Part shown: one piece after another, positions 11,131 through 19,873 of the stretch
Numbering within the stretch: the stretch's first letter is position 1
How the letters are laid out: the number at the start of each line of letters is the position of its first letter
NCBI RefSeq assembly: GCF_014236855.1
Contig: NZ_CP051261.1
Location: 2,790,001-2,854,000, forward strand
Direction of reading: 5' to 3'
Origin: Xanthomonas sp. SI
Lineage (GTDB): Bacteria; Pseudomonadota; Gammaproteobacteria; Xanthomonadales; Xanthomonadaceae
Length of the DNA: 64,000 nucleotides
The notes under the pieces: generated by a model
The model's database searches: none
The model's input: only the letters and a program-made list of their open reading frames with translations
What the model was told of the DNA's origin: nothing
Position numbers and translations under genes: made by a program

Positions 11131-13296
11131 TTATGCCTGACGCAACTGCGCCGGCTGTGCCGGCTGGCTGCGCAGGGCGGCGCGGTTTGCAGACGCCGCG
11201 TTGGCCGCCTCGATCTTGAACACGGCCACGGCTGCGGTGAGCTGGCCGGCCTGGTCTTCCATCGAGCGCGCTGCCGCGGTGGCTTCTTCCACCAGCGCCG
11301 CATTCTGCTGCGTCGCTTCGTCCATCTGGGTGACGGTCTGGTTGACCTGTTCGATGCCGGCGTACTGCTCCTGCGAGGCAGCGGAGATCTCGCCCATGAT
11401 GTCGGTGACACGCTGCACCGAGGACACGATCTCGGTCATGGTCTGGCCCGCCTGGCGCACCAGCGTCGAGCCTTCGCTGACGCGGGTCACCGATTCGTCG
11501 ATCAGGCTCTTGATCTCCTTGGCCGCACCGGCCGAACGCTGGGCGAGGGTGCGCACTTCGCTGGCGACCACCGCGAAACCGCGGCCCTGTTCGCCGGCAC
11601 GCGCCGCTTCCACCGCCGCATTCAACGCCAGGATGTTGGTCTGGAACGCGATGCCATCGATGACGCTGATGATGTCGGCGATCCTCTTCGAGGAGGTCTC
11701 GATGCCGCTCATCGTGGTCACCACCTGGCCGACCACATCGCCACCTTGCGAGGCGACCGCGGCAGCACCGACCGCAAGCTGATTGGCTTGCCGCGCATGC
11801 TCTGCGTTTTGCTTGACGGTGGAGGTCAATTCTTCCATCGAGGCGGCGGTTTCTTCCAGGCTGGCGGCCTGCTGCTCGGTGCGCCGCGACAGGTCGTCGT
11901 TGCCGGCGGCGATCTCGGTGGCCGCAGCATTGATGCTGACCGCCGCGGTCTGGATGCGGCCGACGATGCCGGTCAACTGGTCGGCGGTGGCGTTGGCGTC
12001 GTCGCGCATCCTGGCGAACACGCCATGGAACTCGCCATCCATGCGTGCGGTCAGGTCGCCGGCGGCGATGGCCTGCAGCAGCTGCGACAGCTTGCCGAGG
12101 GTGTGGTCGCTGACCTCCATCATCGCGTTGAGGCCTTGCACCATCGCCTGGAAGTCGTGCTGGAAGTGCTCGGCATCGCCACGCGCAGTGAAGTCGCCGG
12201 CGGCTGCGGCGGCGGCCAGGCGCTTGATCTCGGTGTTGATCGCCAACAGGCTGGCCTTGGCTGCGTCCATCGATTGGTGCAGCACCGCGCGGCTGCCGGG
12301 CAGGCGTCGGGCGTCGCGGCGCAGGTCGCCGTTGGCGTATTCGTTGAGCACCGCGATCGCATCGACGATGGCGTCCAGGTGCTCGAACATCATGGTGTTG
12401 ATGCCCTTGCTCAGGTCGCCGTACACGCCGGGGAAATCCAGCGGCATGCGATGGGCCATGTCCTTGTCGGCATGCAGTTCGATCATCAGCGCGGTCTCGC
12501 TGGAGAAGCGCTGCAACTGCGTCTGCATCTTGTCCATCGCATTGAGCAGGCGACCTGGTTCGTCGCGCGCCTCGGTGCGCACGTTGTTGTCCAGGCGGCC
12601 GTCGGCGATCGCCTCGGCGGCGCGGGTGGCGCGGTTCAGCGGCTGGGTCAGGCTGCGGGTGATCAGCCAGGCCAGCAGGCTGCTGACCAGCCCCGCGGCG
12701 ATGCCGCCGCCGATCAGCATCGCGCGGCCGCGCTCGGTGTGGCCGATCGCGGTGGCATAGGCTTGCTGGCTGAGTTGGTTCTGCAAGATGACGTTTTGCC
12801 GGATCTTGGCCTGCCAGGCGAGCATGGCGGGACGCGATTTCTCGTGGAACACCTTTTGCGCCTGCGGATAGTCGCCTGCTCCGATCAGTGTCATCACCTC
12901 GTCGTTCAACGGTCGCGCGACCTGCAGCAGCGCATCGATTTCGGCACGCAGGATTTTGCCGGCGTCGTTGGTCGGCATGGCGTAGAGCTTTTCGCGCTCT
13001 TCGTTGTAGTGCTTGCGTTCGGCGAGAATGAGCGCAAGCGACTTTTCGGCTTCGCTTTCGCCGATCTGTGCTGCGTAAGTGCCCAGCGCGATCAGGATGG
13101 CGGAATTCGCATCGAGCATGCTGTTGGACAAGTTGATTTTCTGGATGTTCGAATTGACGATGCCATCCAGTTGCTTGCGCGCACCGGACATCGCGAACAG
13201 GCCGGCGGCAACCAGCATCCCGGAAATCAGGATCAGGATGCCGAACGCGGTGGAGAGTCGATTGCCGACGCTATAGCGCTGCAGGAATGCGGTCAT
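11131..13296 (-). CDS. Methyl-accepting chemotaxis protein, 4HB type
   Basis: 721-residue chemoreceptor starting [15 protein letters not shown]. It has a membrane helix at about 12-32, a periplasmic four-helix-bundle sensor to about 190, a second membrane helix, a HAMP domain, extra HAMP-like segments and the conserved signalling hairpin. It is a close paralogue of the truncated MCP at 1-1759 over its whole visible length. Unlike the three neighbours whose ends are visible, it ends ...AQLRQA and lacks the aromatic CheR/CheB-tethering pentapeptide. The start at 13296 has a good ribosome-binding site (AAGGAGT, 8 bases upstream). A sigma-28 promoter lies at 13388-13413. Confidence 0.94.
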   Translation of the reverse strand: MTAFLQRYSVGNRLSTAFGILILISGMLVAAGLFAMSGARKQLDGIVNSNIQKINLSNSMLDANSAILIALGTYAAQIGESEAEKSLALILAERKHYNEEREKLYAMPTNDAGKILRAEIDALLQVARPLNDEVMTLIGAGDYPQAQKVFHEKSRPAMLAWQAKIRQNVILQNQLSQQAYATAIGHTERGRAMLIGGGIAAGLVSSLLAWLITRSLTQPLNRATRAAEAIADGRLDNNVRTEARDEPGRLLNAMDKMQTQLQRFSSETALMIELHADKDMAHRMPLDFPGVYGDLSKGINTMMFEHLDAIVDAIAVLNEYANGDLRRDARRLPGSRAVLHQSMDAAKASLLAINTEIKRLAAAAAAGDFTARGDAEHFQHDFQAMVQGLNAMMEVSDHTLGKLSQLLQAIAAGDLTARMDGEFHGVFARMRDDANATADQLTGIVGRIQTAAVSINAAATEIAAGNDDLSRRTEQQAASLEETAASMEELTSTVKQNAEHARQANQLAVGAAAVASQGGDVVGQVVTTMSGIETSSKRIADIISVIDGIAFQTNILALNAAVEAARAGEQGRGFAVVASEVRTLAQRSAGAAKEIKSLIDESVTRVSEGSTLVRQAGQTMTEIVSSVQRVTDIMGEISAASQEQYAGIEQVNQTVTQMDEATQQNAALVEEATAAARSMEDQAGQLTAAVAVFKIEAANAASANRAALRSQPAQPAQLRQA

Positions 13297-13387
13297 GTAG
13301 CTGACTCCTTGAGGGGCAATCAAATTTCTTTCACTAAGCAATAATATTTTTATGAAATTGCGAAGTGAGTCGCATTTTGTCTACTTT

Positions 13388-13413
13388 ATAGCGGCGCTGC
13401 CCTCTGGACCTTT
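13388..13413 (-). promoter_or_regulatory. Sigma-28 (FliA) promoter of the 4HB-type MCP
   Basis: Minus strand: -35 TAAAGGT, spacer of about 12 bases, -10 GCCGCTAT (13395-13388). The MCP start is at 13296, so the leader is about 85 bases. Confidence 0.65.
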
Positions 13414-13575
13414 AGGCGGCTCGATCATCTGGTACACGTTGCCGATGTCGGGATCCGGCCGCGCTGTGCCGCCTGCCTGGCGACGCCGTCCGCCGCTTCC
13501 GCGATGTGCGGCACTCTCTGTTGCTGGCTGGATGGCTGTTGCAGGCGTGCACGCGCAGGCGTGGCCAAAACGCAA

Positions 13576-13601
13576 AAGCCCCGGCATCGCTGCCGGGGCT
13601 T
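13576..13601 (-). terminator. Rho-independent terminator after cheA
   Basis: A perfect 11-bp stem (AAGCCCCGGCA/TGCCGGGGCTT) with a 4-base loop lies 45 bases beyond the cheA stop. On the minus strand it is followed by TTGCGTTTTGG. This separates the STAS-cheY-cheA operon from the MCP array downstream. Confidence 0.8.
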
Positions 13602-13645
13602 GGGTCTTGCTGGCCGCGCAGCGCGCGGCGATCCGTCAGGAACAA

Positions 13646-15646
13646 TCAGGCCGCTTGCGGCACCTTCAGCGAACGCACCAGCCCGCCGATGTCCACGATC
13701 AGGGCGACGCGGCCGTCGCCGAGGATGGTGGCGCCGGAAATACCACCGATGCGCCGGTAGTTGTTCTCGATGTTCTTGACCACCACCTGCTGCTGGCCGA
13801 CCAGTTCGTCCACTTCCAGCGCGATCTTCTGGCCATCGGCCTCGACCACCACCACCAGCGGGTCGGCTTGCTCGGTGCGGCCGTAGCCGTACGAATCGCT
13901 GAGCGAGAGGATCGGCAGGTATTCGCCGCGGACCCGCAATACGCGCCCTTCGCCGGCCATGCTGCGGATGTCGTCGGGCTGCGGCTGCAGCGCTTCGAGC
14001 ACATAGGCCAGCGGCAGGATCAGGGTCTCGCCGGCGACCGACACGGTCATGCCGTCCAGGATCGCCAGGGTCAGCGGCAGCCGGATCAGCACGCGGGTGC
14101 CGCGGCCGGAGTTGCTTTCCAGCTGCACTTCGCCGCCCAGGCCCTGGATGTTGCGGCGGACCACGTCCATGCCCACGCCACGGCCGGACAGGTCGGTGAC
14201 CGCGTCGGCGGTGGAGAAGCCGGGGGCGAAGATCAGGTCCCACACCTGCGCGTCGGTCGGGTTGTCCGGGACCGCCAGGCCGCGTTCGGCGGCCTTGGCC
14301 AGGATGCGTTCGCGGTTGAGGCCGGCGCCGTCGTCGCTGACTTCGATGACGATATGCCCGCCCTGGTGCGAGGCGGCGAGGGTGATGGTGCCGGTCTCGT
14401 CCTTGCCGGCGGCGCGGCGCGCTTCCGGCATTTCCAGGCCGTGGTCGATCGAGTTGCGCACCAGGTGCACCAGCGGATCGGCGATCTTTTCGATCAGGCC
14501 CTTGTCCAGTTCGGTGCCTTCGCCGATGGTGCGCAGCCGCACCTGCTTGCCGAGGCGGGTGGACAGGTCGCGGACCAGGCGCGGGAAGCGGCGGAAGACC
14601 GCGTCCACCGGCAGCATGCGCACGCCGATCACCGCTTCCTGCAGGTCGCGGGTATTGCGTTCGAGCAGGTCCAGGCCGGCGAACAGGCGTTCGGCGTGGG
14701 CCGGGTCGAGGTCGCCGGAAACCTGCTTGAGCATGGCCTGGGTGATGACCAGTTCGCCGACCAGGTTGATCAGCGCATCGACCTTGTCGACGCTGACCCG
14801 GATCGAGCTTTCCGCTTCGTGCGCGGCGGCGGCGTTGCCGGCCGGCGCATTGGCGGCGACGGCGGCGGCCGGCGCGGCGGTGGCGCTGGCCGGCGGCTGC
14901 GCCAGGGTCGGGGCGGGCGCGTTGGCCAGGCTCGGCGGCGGCACGGCGCGGATGTCCAGTTCGCAATCGTCGATCACCCAGGCGAAGGTGTCTTCGATCG
15001 CGCTGCGCGGCACTTTGGCGACCAGGCCCAGGTCCCACGCCAGATAGGCCTCGAGCGGGTCGAGGTCGCTGAAGCCGGGCAGGCGCGCGGTGCGGCAGGC
15101 GACCTGCAGCGGGCCGAGGTGTTCGAGTTCGCGGATGATGCGCAGCGGGTCGTTGCCGCTCATAAACAGCGACGGCGCCGGGGTGAAACCGATCTGCCAG
15201 GCTTCCGGTTCGGCCGGCTGGTTGGCGGCCGGGGTCGCGACGGGCGCGGCGGCGGCATTGCCGTTGAGGGCCTGCTGCAGGCGGTCGTGCACCGCCTTGA
15301 CCGCGACCGGATCGGCCGGGGTGCCGTGCTCGGCTTCGCGCAGCAAGGCGCGAAGCACGTCCACCGACCCCAGGATCGCGTCGATCGCGTGCGCTTCCAC
15401 TTCGCGCTTGCCCGAGCGCAGCTCGTCGAGCAGCGTCTCCAGCACGTGGGTCAGGCCGGCCATCGCCTCGAAGCCGAAGGTGGCGGCGCCGCCCTTGATC
15501 GAGTGCGCGGCGCGGAACACCGAGTTGATCACTTCGGGATCGCGGTTGCCTTCTTCCAGCGACAGCAATCCGGCTTCCATCGCGTCCAGCCCTTCGCGGC
15601 TTTCCTCGAAGAAGGTGGCGTGGAAACGTTGCAGGTCCATGCTCAT
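13646..15646 (-). CDS. cheA: Chemotaxis histidine kinase CheA (first copy)
   Basis: 666-residue cytoplasmic kinase that phosphorylates CheY under receptor control. The Hpt domain (1-110) carries the phospho-acceptor His48 in AAHSIKGGAATFGF. A linker with a second small domain follows, then an Ala-rich linker, the dimerisation helices (about 290-350) and the ATPase domain with N-box LVHLVRNSIDHG and G boxes DDGAGL and GRGVGMDVV. A CheW-like domain (about 515-660) closes the protein. All catalytic motifs are present. The gene follows cheY and a STAS gene in one operon and directly precedes the MCP array, so it probably serves those receptors. A second, shorter cheA lies at 20941-22674. ATG codons at 15646 and 15640 are both possible. 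Confidence 0.95.
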   Translation of the reverse strand: MSMDLQRFHATFFEESREGLDAMEAGLLSLEEGNRDPEVINSVFRAAHSIKGGAATFGFEAMAGLTHVLETLLDELRSGKREVEAHAIDAILGSVDVLRALLREAEHGTPADPVAVKAVHDRLQQALNGNAAAAPVATPAANQPAEPEAWQIGFTPAPSLFMSGNDPLRIIRELEHLGPLQVACRTARLPGFSDLDPLEAYLAWDLGLVAKVPRSAIEDTFAWVIDDCELDIRAVPPPSLANAPAPTLAQPPASATAAPAAAVAANAPAGNAAAAHEAESSIRVSVDKVDALINLVGELVITQAMLKQVSGDLDPAHAERLFAGLDLLERNTRDLQEAVIGVRMLPVDAVFRRFPRLVRDLSTRLGKQVRLRTIGEGTELDKGLIEKIADPLVHLVRNSIDHGLEMPEARRAAGKDETGTITLAASHQGGHIVIEVSDDGAGLNRERILAKAAERGLAVPDNPTDAQVWDLIFAPGFSTADAVTDLSGRGVGMDVVRRNIQGLGGEVQLESNSGRGTRVLIRLPLTLAILDGMTVSVAGETLILPLAYVLEALQPQPDDIRSMAGEGRVLRVRGEYLPILSLSDSYGYGRTEQADPLVVVVEADGQKIALEVDELVGQQQVVVKNIENNYRRIGGISGATILGDGRVALIVDIGGLVRSLKVPQAA

Positions 15647-15680
15647 GGGCGGGGAATCCGGAAAAAGGGTGGAGAGGAAA

Positions 15681-16046
15681 TCAGCCCAGGACTTTCTGGA
15701 CGGTGGCGATCAGCTGTTCCGGGTTGAACGGCTTGACCAGCCAACCGGTGGCGCCGGCGGCCTTGCCTTCGGACTTCTTGTCCGCCGCCGACTCGGTGGT
15801 CAGCATCAGCATCGGCGTGAACTTGTAGTCCGGCAGCTGGCGCAGCGCGCGGATCAGCGAGATGCCGTCCATGTTCGGCATGTTGACGTCGGTGACCACC
15901 GCGTTGAAGCGCTGGCCCTGGGCGCGGCCGAGCGCGACCTGGCCGTCTTCGGCTTCCTCGACCGCGAAACCGGCCGAAGTGAGGGCAAAGGAGACCATCT
16001 GGCGCATCGACGCCGAATCGTCCACCACCAAGATACGTGCGCTCAT
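15681..16046 (-). CDS. cheY: CheY-like response regulator
   Basis: 121-residue single receiver domain. It shows the acidic pair (residues 9-10, ILVVDDS), the phospho-acceptor Asp53 (VVTDVNMP), the conserved Thr in MLMLTTES and the Lys in WLVKPF. No output domain, as expected for a motor-binding or phosphate-sink CheY. It overlaps the STAS gene by 4 bases (ATGA) and lies 34 bases before cheA, so it is the natural partner of this cheA. A second cheY at 23287-23679 sits with cheZ and is the better candidate for the main motor switch signal. Confidence 0.92.
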   Translation of the reverse strand: MSARILVVDDSASMRQMVSFALTSAGFAVEEAEDGQVALGRAQGQRFNAVVTDVNMPNMDGISLIRALRQLPDYKFTPMLMLTTESAADKKSEGKAAGATGWLVKPFNPEQLIATVQKVLG

Positions 16047-16351
16047 GCGGCGTTCTCCACAGATTTCAGGTTGTCAGGGGTTGCAGGAAGGCCCAGCGAT
16101 GCGCTGACCCCTAGCAGACGTGCCGCGTCGCGGAACGTGTCGTTGCAGGTTGCGAACACGGTGCTTTTGCCGTCCTTGCGACGTGCATCGACGAATGCGC
16201 ACAGCACCTGCACGGATGCGGTATGGATACGGCGGACCTCGCCGGCGTCCAGCTGCAGCTCGTCGTCCGACGCCAGGAACGGGGTCAGCCGTTGTTTCAG
16301 GTCGGCGCTGGTCTCGATGCCGAGATCTTCGCCAAGGGTCACTGTGCTCAT
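16043..16351 (-). CDS. STAS-domain protein (anti-sigma-antagonist-like) in chemotaxis operon
   Basis: 102-residue protein starting MSTVTLGEDLGIETSADLKQ, a lone STAS fold. The central LDAGEVRRIHTASVQVLCAF matches the conserved strand-loop-helix around the regulatory Ser/Thr of SpoIIAA-like proteins, with Thr at that place. STAS genes next to cheA-cheY occur in many proteobacteria, but their role is not settled. It may modulate an anti-sigma partner or a receptor complex. First gene of the operon, 4-base overlap with cheY. A GGAG box sits 5 bases before the ATG at 16351, which favours it over the ATG at 16354. Confidence 0.82.
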   Translation of the reverse strand: MSTVTLGEDLGIETSADLKQRLTPFLASDDELQLDAGEVRRIHTASVQVLCAFVDARRKDGKSTVFATCNDTFRDAARLLGVSASLGLPATPDNLKSVENAA

Positions 16352-16354
16352 CAT

Positions 16355-16638
16355 TGCTCCGCACGGAATGGTTCTAGGGCAGATAACGGCCAATGCGCGG
16401 GAAGCTTTAGCGGCGCATCGGGAAAGTGCGGCAGGGTTGGCAGTTGCCGGGCCGCCGCCGTGGCGCATCGCCGCTGGCGCGGGCCCCGGATTGGGCCGCG
16501 CCGCACGCGGCCACTGGCAGTGCGGCGCCTGGGCGCGTACGGCACTGCGTCGTTGCTAGGCGCTTGTTGGCACAAGCTCCCTTTCCTGCCCGACTTGCCG
16601 CGCACGTGCGCAAGCAAGGCGGGCCGGTCCTTACGCGT
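16355..16638. other. Intergenic region between parP and the STAS operon
   Basis: Carries the sigma-28 promoter at 16383-16409 near its downstream end. A GC-rich inverted repeat (about 16590-16612) lies after the parP stop but has no U-run. No gene seen. Confidence 0.5.
16383..16409 (-). promoter_or_regulatory. Sigma-28 (FliA) promoter of STAS-cheY-cheA
   Basis: Minus strand: -35 TAAAGCTT (16409-16402), 11-base spacer, -10 GCCGTTAT (16390-16383). Transcription would start near 16376, giving a short leader before the ATG at 16351. The -35 is one base from the FliA consensus. Confidence 0.75.
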
Positions 16639-18096
16639 TCAGTGCAGCAGTTGCTCGGCGTCGAGCAGGATCATCGGCTGCTGCCCCAGCCGCGCCACGC
16701 CGCGGAACAGGTGGTTGGAGATGCGGCAGATGCGGGCATTGTCCGGCGGCTCGATCTGCTGGTCGGTGAGGCTGGCCACGTCCTCGACCGCGGATACGCG
16801 CAGGCCCAGGGTCTCGCCGTTCTCTTCCAGCACCACCACCCGGGTCAGCATGTCCATCTCGATCGGCGCGGCGCCCAGGTGGATGCCCAGGTCGATCACC
16901 GGCACCACCTGGCCACGCAGGTTCATGATCCCCAGCATCGCCGTCGGGGTGCCGCGCAGCGCCAGCAGCGGCACCGGCAGCACCACTTCCTGCACCTTCA
17001 GCAGTTCCAGCGCATAGGCCTGTTCGCCGCAGCGCAGGCGCAGCCAGCGGGTGCTGCGGTCCGGCGCGCGGCGCTGGTGCGGGGAGGCTTCGTGCGGCGT
17101 GCTCGGGGCCATGAACGCCTGCAGGTTGGGCGGCAGCCGCGCGCCCGCAGCCTGCGCGCGCTCGGCCTCGACGCGGCGTTCCGGCGGCACTGCCATCGGC
17201 GGGCGCTTGGTCGCGCGCGCGGAGGCGGCATCGTCTTCGGCGGCCAGGTCGCGCGGCGGTGCGGCGGCGCGTTGCATCTCCATCGCCGCGACCACCTCCA
17301 GATCGGCGTCGCGCTCGGCGGCGGACGGCGCCTGCTGCGACATGATGCCGGCCAGGGCCGGGTCGGCGTCGGCTTCGGCCAATACCGCGGCGGCGAGTTC
17401 TTCCGGGGTGGGACCAGCCGACCTGGGCGCCAAGGCCTGCTGCGACATGATCCCGGCCAGGGCTGGGTCGGCGTCGGCTTCGGCCAATACCGCGGCGGCA
17501 AGTTCTTCCGGGGTGGGACCAGCCGGCCTGGGCGCCAGGGCCTGCTGCGACATGATGCCGGCCAGGGCCGGATCGGCGTCGGCTTCGGCCAGGACCGCGG
17601 CGGCGAGTTCTTCCGGGGTGGGGCCGGCCGGCTTGGGTGCCAGGGCCTGCTGCGACATGATGCCGGCCAGGGCCGGATCGGCGTCGGCTTCGGCCAGGAC
17701 TGCGGCGGCAAGTTCTTCCGGGGTGGGACCAGCCGGCTTGGGCGCCAGGGCCTGCTGCGACATGATGCCGGCCAGGGCCGGATCGGCGTCGGCTTCGGCC
17801 AGGACCGCGGCGGCGAGTTCTTCCGGGGTGGGGCCGGCCGGTTTGGGCGCCAGGACCTGCTGCGACATGATGCCGGCCAGGGCCGGATCGGAATCGGCTT
17901 CGGCCAGTACAGCGATAGCGATTTCCTCCGCGGAGGGGACCACCGGCGCGGGCGCCTCGACGGCGCGCGCCGGTTCCGGCGCCGGTGCGGTGCTGGCCGC
18001 GGCGAGCGTGGCCTGGCGTTCGGCGTCGCGCTCTTCGGCGATCACGTCGTGCAGCAGGCCTTCCAGATAGTCGTCGATGACTCCGGGCGTGTTCAT
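16639..18096 (-). CDS. parP: ParP-like CheW-domain protein with 35-residue repeats
   Basis: 485 residues. Residues 1-50 are a unique N-terminus (MNTPGVIDDYLEGLLHDVIAEE). Residues about 52-255 are six tandem 35-residue units with the core EELAAAVLAEADADPALAGI followed by MSQQ. An Ala/Pro/Arg-rich linker follows, and residues about 345-485 form a CheW-like domain (WLRLRCGEQAYALELLKVQEV, IMNLRGQVVPVIDL). The gene overlaps parC by 4 bases. In Vibrio and Pseudomonas the same parC-CheW-domain pair positions chemotaxis arrays at the flagellated pole, ParP binding CheA through its CheW-like domain. The role here is inferred from that synteny. The repeats are not typical of ParP and are described separately. 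A plain CheW-type adaptor is the alternative. Confidence 0.8.
   Translation of the reverse strand: MNTPGVIDDYLEGLLHDVIAEERDAERQATLAAASTAPAPEPARAVEAPAPVVPSAEEIAIAVLAEADSDPALAGIMSQQVLAPKPAGPTPEELAAAVLAEADADPALAGIMSQQALAPKPAGPTPEELAAAVLAEADADPALAGIMSQQALAPKPAGPTPEELAAAVLAEADADPALAGIMSQQALAPRPAGPTPEELAAAVLAEADADPALAGIMSQQALAPRSAGPTPEELAAAVLAEADADPALAGIMSQQAPSAAERDADLEVVAAMEMQRAAAPPRDLAAEDDAASARATKRPPMAVPPERRVEAERAQAAGARLPPNLQAFMAPSTPHEASPHQRRAPDRSTRWLRLRCGEQAYALELLKVQEVVLPVPLLALRGTPTAMLGIMNLRGQVVPVIDLGIHLGAAPIEMDMLTRVVVLEENGETLGLRVSAVEDVASLTDQQIEPPDNARICRISNHLFRGVARLGQQPMILLDAEQLLH
17332..17941 (-). repeat. In-frame 105-bp tandem repeat array inside parP
   Basis: Six units at exact 105-base intervals: the codon for the Met of MSQQ recurs at 17341, 17446, 17551, 17656, 17761 and 17866. 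Each unit encodes 35 residues. The unit nearest the N-terminus is the most diverged (IAIAVLAEADSDPALAGI); the others are almost identical in DNA, which points to recent expansion. The acidic/alanine pattern predicts amphipathic helices. Period and sequence keep the frame, so copy number can vary without breaking the gene. Confidence 0.93.
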
Positions 18097-18875
18097 GCGG
18101 CCTGCTCCATCGGCACGGCGTCGCTGGCGATCAACCATTCCAGCGCGCGGCGGTAGGCGGCCAGGCCGCGGCCGGGGTAGTCGCCGGGAACGCCGGCCAC
18201 CGTCAATGCCTTGACGTTGCAGATCTTGGTGTCGACCGGGATCGCGTCTTCCCAGACCCGCTCGCCGTAGCTGTCCTGCATCTGCTTGAGGGTGTCGTTG
18301 CCGGCGCGGGTGCGCTTGTCGAACAGGGTCGGCAGGATCGAGGCGGGCAGGGGACGGCGGCGCGAGCGCTCGACCATGTCCACGGTGCGGACCATGCTGG
18401 CCAGGCCGTGCAGCGCCAGCGGCTCGGCCTGGGTCGGGATGATCACCCGGTCGGCCGCGGCCAGCGCGTTGATCATCAGCAGGCCCAGGGTCGGCGGGCA
18501 ATCGAGCAGGATGTAGTCGTGCTGGCCGGCGTGCCGTGCCATCGCCTGCTGCAACGCCAGGCCCAGCCCGGGCTGGTTGGCGCTGCGCCGCTCCAGCGTG
18601 GCCAGCGCGGTCTGCCCGCAGACGTAGCTCAGGCGCTCGATGGCGCTGTCGCGGGCCAGTGCGGCCAGGTCGCTCGGCGGCGTGGCGAACAGGTCCAGCA
18701 CGCCGCTCGGCGGCGGATCCTGCGGCACGTCGAAGGCGCGGGTCAGCGAGGCGTGCGGATCGAGATCCAGCATCAGCACGCGGTGGCCGAGCATGGCCAG
18801 GCCACGGCCCAGCGCCAGCGTGCTGGTGGTCTTGCCCACGCCACCCTTCTGGTTGGCAATCGCCCAGATGCGCAT
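18093..18875 (-). CDS. parC: ParA-family ATPase, chemotaxis polar-localisation protein ParC
   Basis: 260-residue ParA/MinD-type ATPase with the deviant Walker A motif KGGVGKTT (residues 10-17), LDLDPHASLT (switch region) and YILLDCPPTLG (Walker B). In gamma-proteobacteria a ParA homologue between motB (motD) and a CheW-domain gene is ParC, which recruits chemotaxis arrays to the cell pole. The same neighbours occur here. The start overlaps the motB stop by one base (TGATG), with AAGGAGT inside the end of motB as ribosome-binding site, so translation is probably coupled. Chromosome partitioning is unlikely because no ParB or parS is nearby. Confidence 0.87.
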   Translation of the reverse strand: MRIWAIANQKGGVGKTTSTLALGRGLAMLGHRVLMLDLDPHASLTRAFDVPQDPPPSGVLDLFATPPSDLAALARDSAIERLSYVCGQTALATLERRSANQPGLGLALQQAMARHAGQHDYILLDCPPTLGLLMINALAAADRVIIPTQAEPLALHGLASMVRTVDMVERSRRRPLPASILPTLFDKRTRAGNDTLKQMQDSYGERVWEDAIPVDTKICNVKALTVAGVPGDYPGRGLAAYRRALEWLIASDAVPMEQAA

Positions 18876-19864
18876 CAGTTCACTCCTTCAATGGCGGCAG
18901 GTACCGCGCGGGGCTGGCCGGCATGGCCGGCAGCCACCGCGGCGGCATGTAGCGGGGTCGCCGGCGCGGCGCCGGCGGTATTGGTCAATCGGTCTTGCGG
19001 CGACGGCGTGCCGGTGGCGGCGATGGGCGCCGCGTCGCTGCCGCTGTCGGGACCGCCGGCGTCGGCCAGGATCACCAGCACCACGCGGCGGTTGGCGTTG
19101 CGGCCGGCCTGGCTGTCGTTGTCGGCACGCGGACGGAACTCGCCGTAGCCGATCATCGACAGCCGCGACGGTTGCAGGCCCTGGTCGGCGAACAGGTGCA
19201 CCACGCTGGCCGCGCGCGCCGCCGACAGTTCCCAGTTCGACGGGAACTGCAGGGTGGCGATCGGGCTGTTGTCGGTATAACCCTCCACGCGCACGCCGTT
19301 GGGCACCGGCACCAGCACCTGCGCCAGCTGCGCCAGGGTGGCGCGGGCGCTCTGGTCCAGCGACGCGGAGCCGGAGCCGAACAGGATGTCGCTGTTGATC
19401 TCCACTTCGATCCACAGCCCGGCGTGGCGCACGGTGATCAGCTTCTTCTGGATCAGCGGCGCCAGGGCGGCGCCAAGCCGGTCGGCGATGCCGTCGAGCT
19501 GGCGTTGCGCGCGCCGCAGCTGGTCCTCGTCGCGCAGCGCGCTGGGCGAGCGCAGTGGCGAGGCCGAGGGCAGCCGGTTCGGGTCGGGCAGGGACAGCGC
19601 CGGGCTGGACTTGATCGGGGTCGGGCGCGCGCCGCCCTGGCCCTGCATCAGGTGATCGCCGACCTGCACCGGGCTCATCGTCCGCGGCGCGCCGCCGAAG
19701 GCGGTGCTCATCGCGTCTGCCATGACCCGGTACTTGGCCTCGTTGACCGTGGACAGCGCGTACATCACCACGAAGAAGGCGAGCAGCAACGTCATCAGAT
19801 CGGCATAGGGGATGGCCCATGCCTCATGGTTGACGTGATCTTCGTGCTGACGCTTGCGGGCCAT
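18875..19864 (-). CDS. motB: Flagellar stator protein MotB (MotD type)
   Basis: 329 residues. The single membrane helix (about 18-38, YADLMTLLLAFFVVMYALS) contains Asp22, the ion-binding residue of the stator. A plug/linker follows with a Pro-rich stretch, and a peptidoglycan-binding OmpA-like domain (about 160-270) contains VEGYTDNSPI and LSAARAASVVHLF. The last 50 residues are low-complexity Ala/Pro. It forms the ion channel with MotA, encoded 9 bases upstream. Order and sequence match the MotC/MotD pair of pseudomonads, so it could equally be named motD. Confidence 0.93.
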   Translation of the reverse strand: MARKRQHEDHVNHEAWAIPYADLMTLLLAFFVVMYALSTVNEAKYRVMADAMSTAFGGAPRTMSPVQVGDHLMQGQGGARPTPIKSSPALSLPDPNRLPSASPLRSPSALRDEDQLRRAQRQLDGIADRLGAALAPLIQKKLITVRHAGLWIEVEINSDILFGSGSASLDQSARATLAQLAQVLVPVPNGVRVEGYTDNSPIATLQFPSNWELSAARAASVVHLFADQGLQPSRLSMIGYGEFRPRADNDSQAGRNANRRVVLVILADAGGPDSGSDAAPIAATGTPSPQDRLTNTAGAAPATPLHAAAVAAGHAGQPRAVPAAIEGVN

Positions 19865-19873
19865 AGTGGTGGG

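Noticed and set aside
17332..17941. The 105-bp repeats as a CRISPR array or non-coding satellite
   Set aside because: The units are contiguous, 105 bases long, in frame and without spacers, and they encode a regular 35-residue unit inside a CheW-domain protein.
18093..18875. ParA as a chromosome or plasmid partition gene, hinting at a replicon junction
   Set aside because: No parB or parS-like repeats, and it is translationally coupled to motB and the CheW-domain gene, the known context of chemotaxis ParC.
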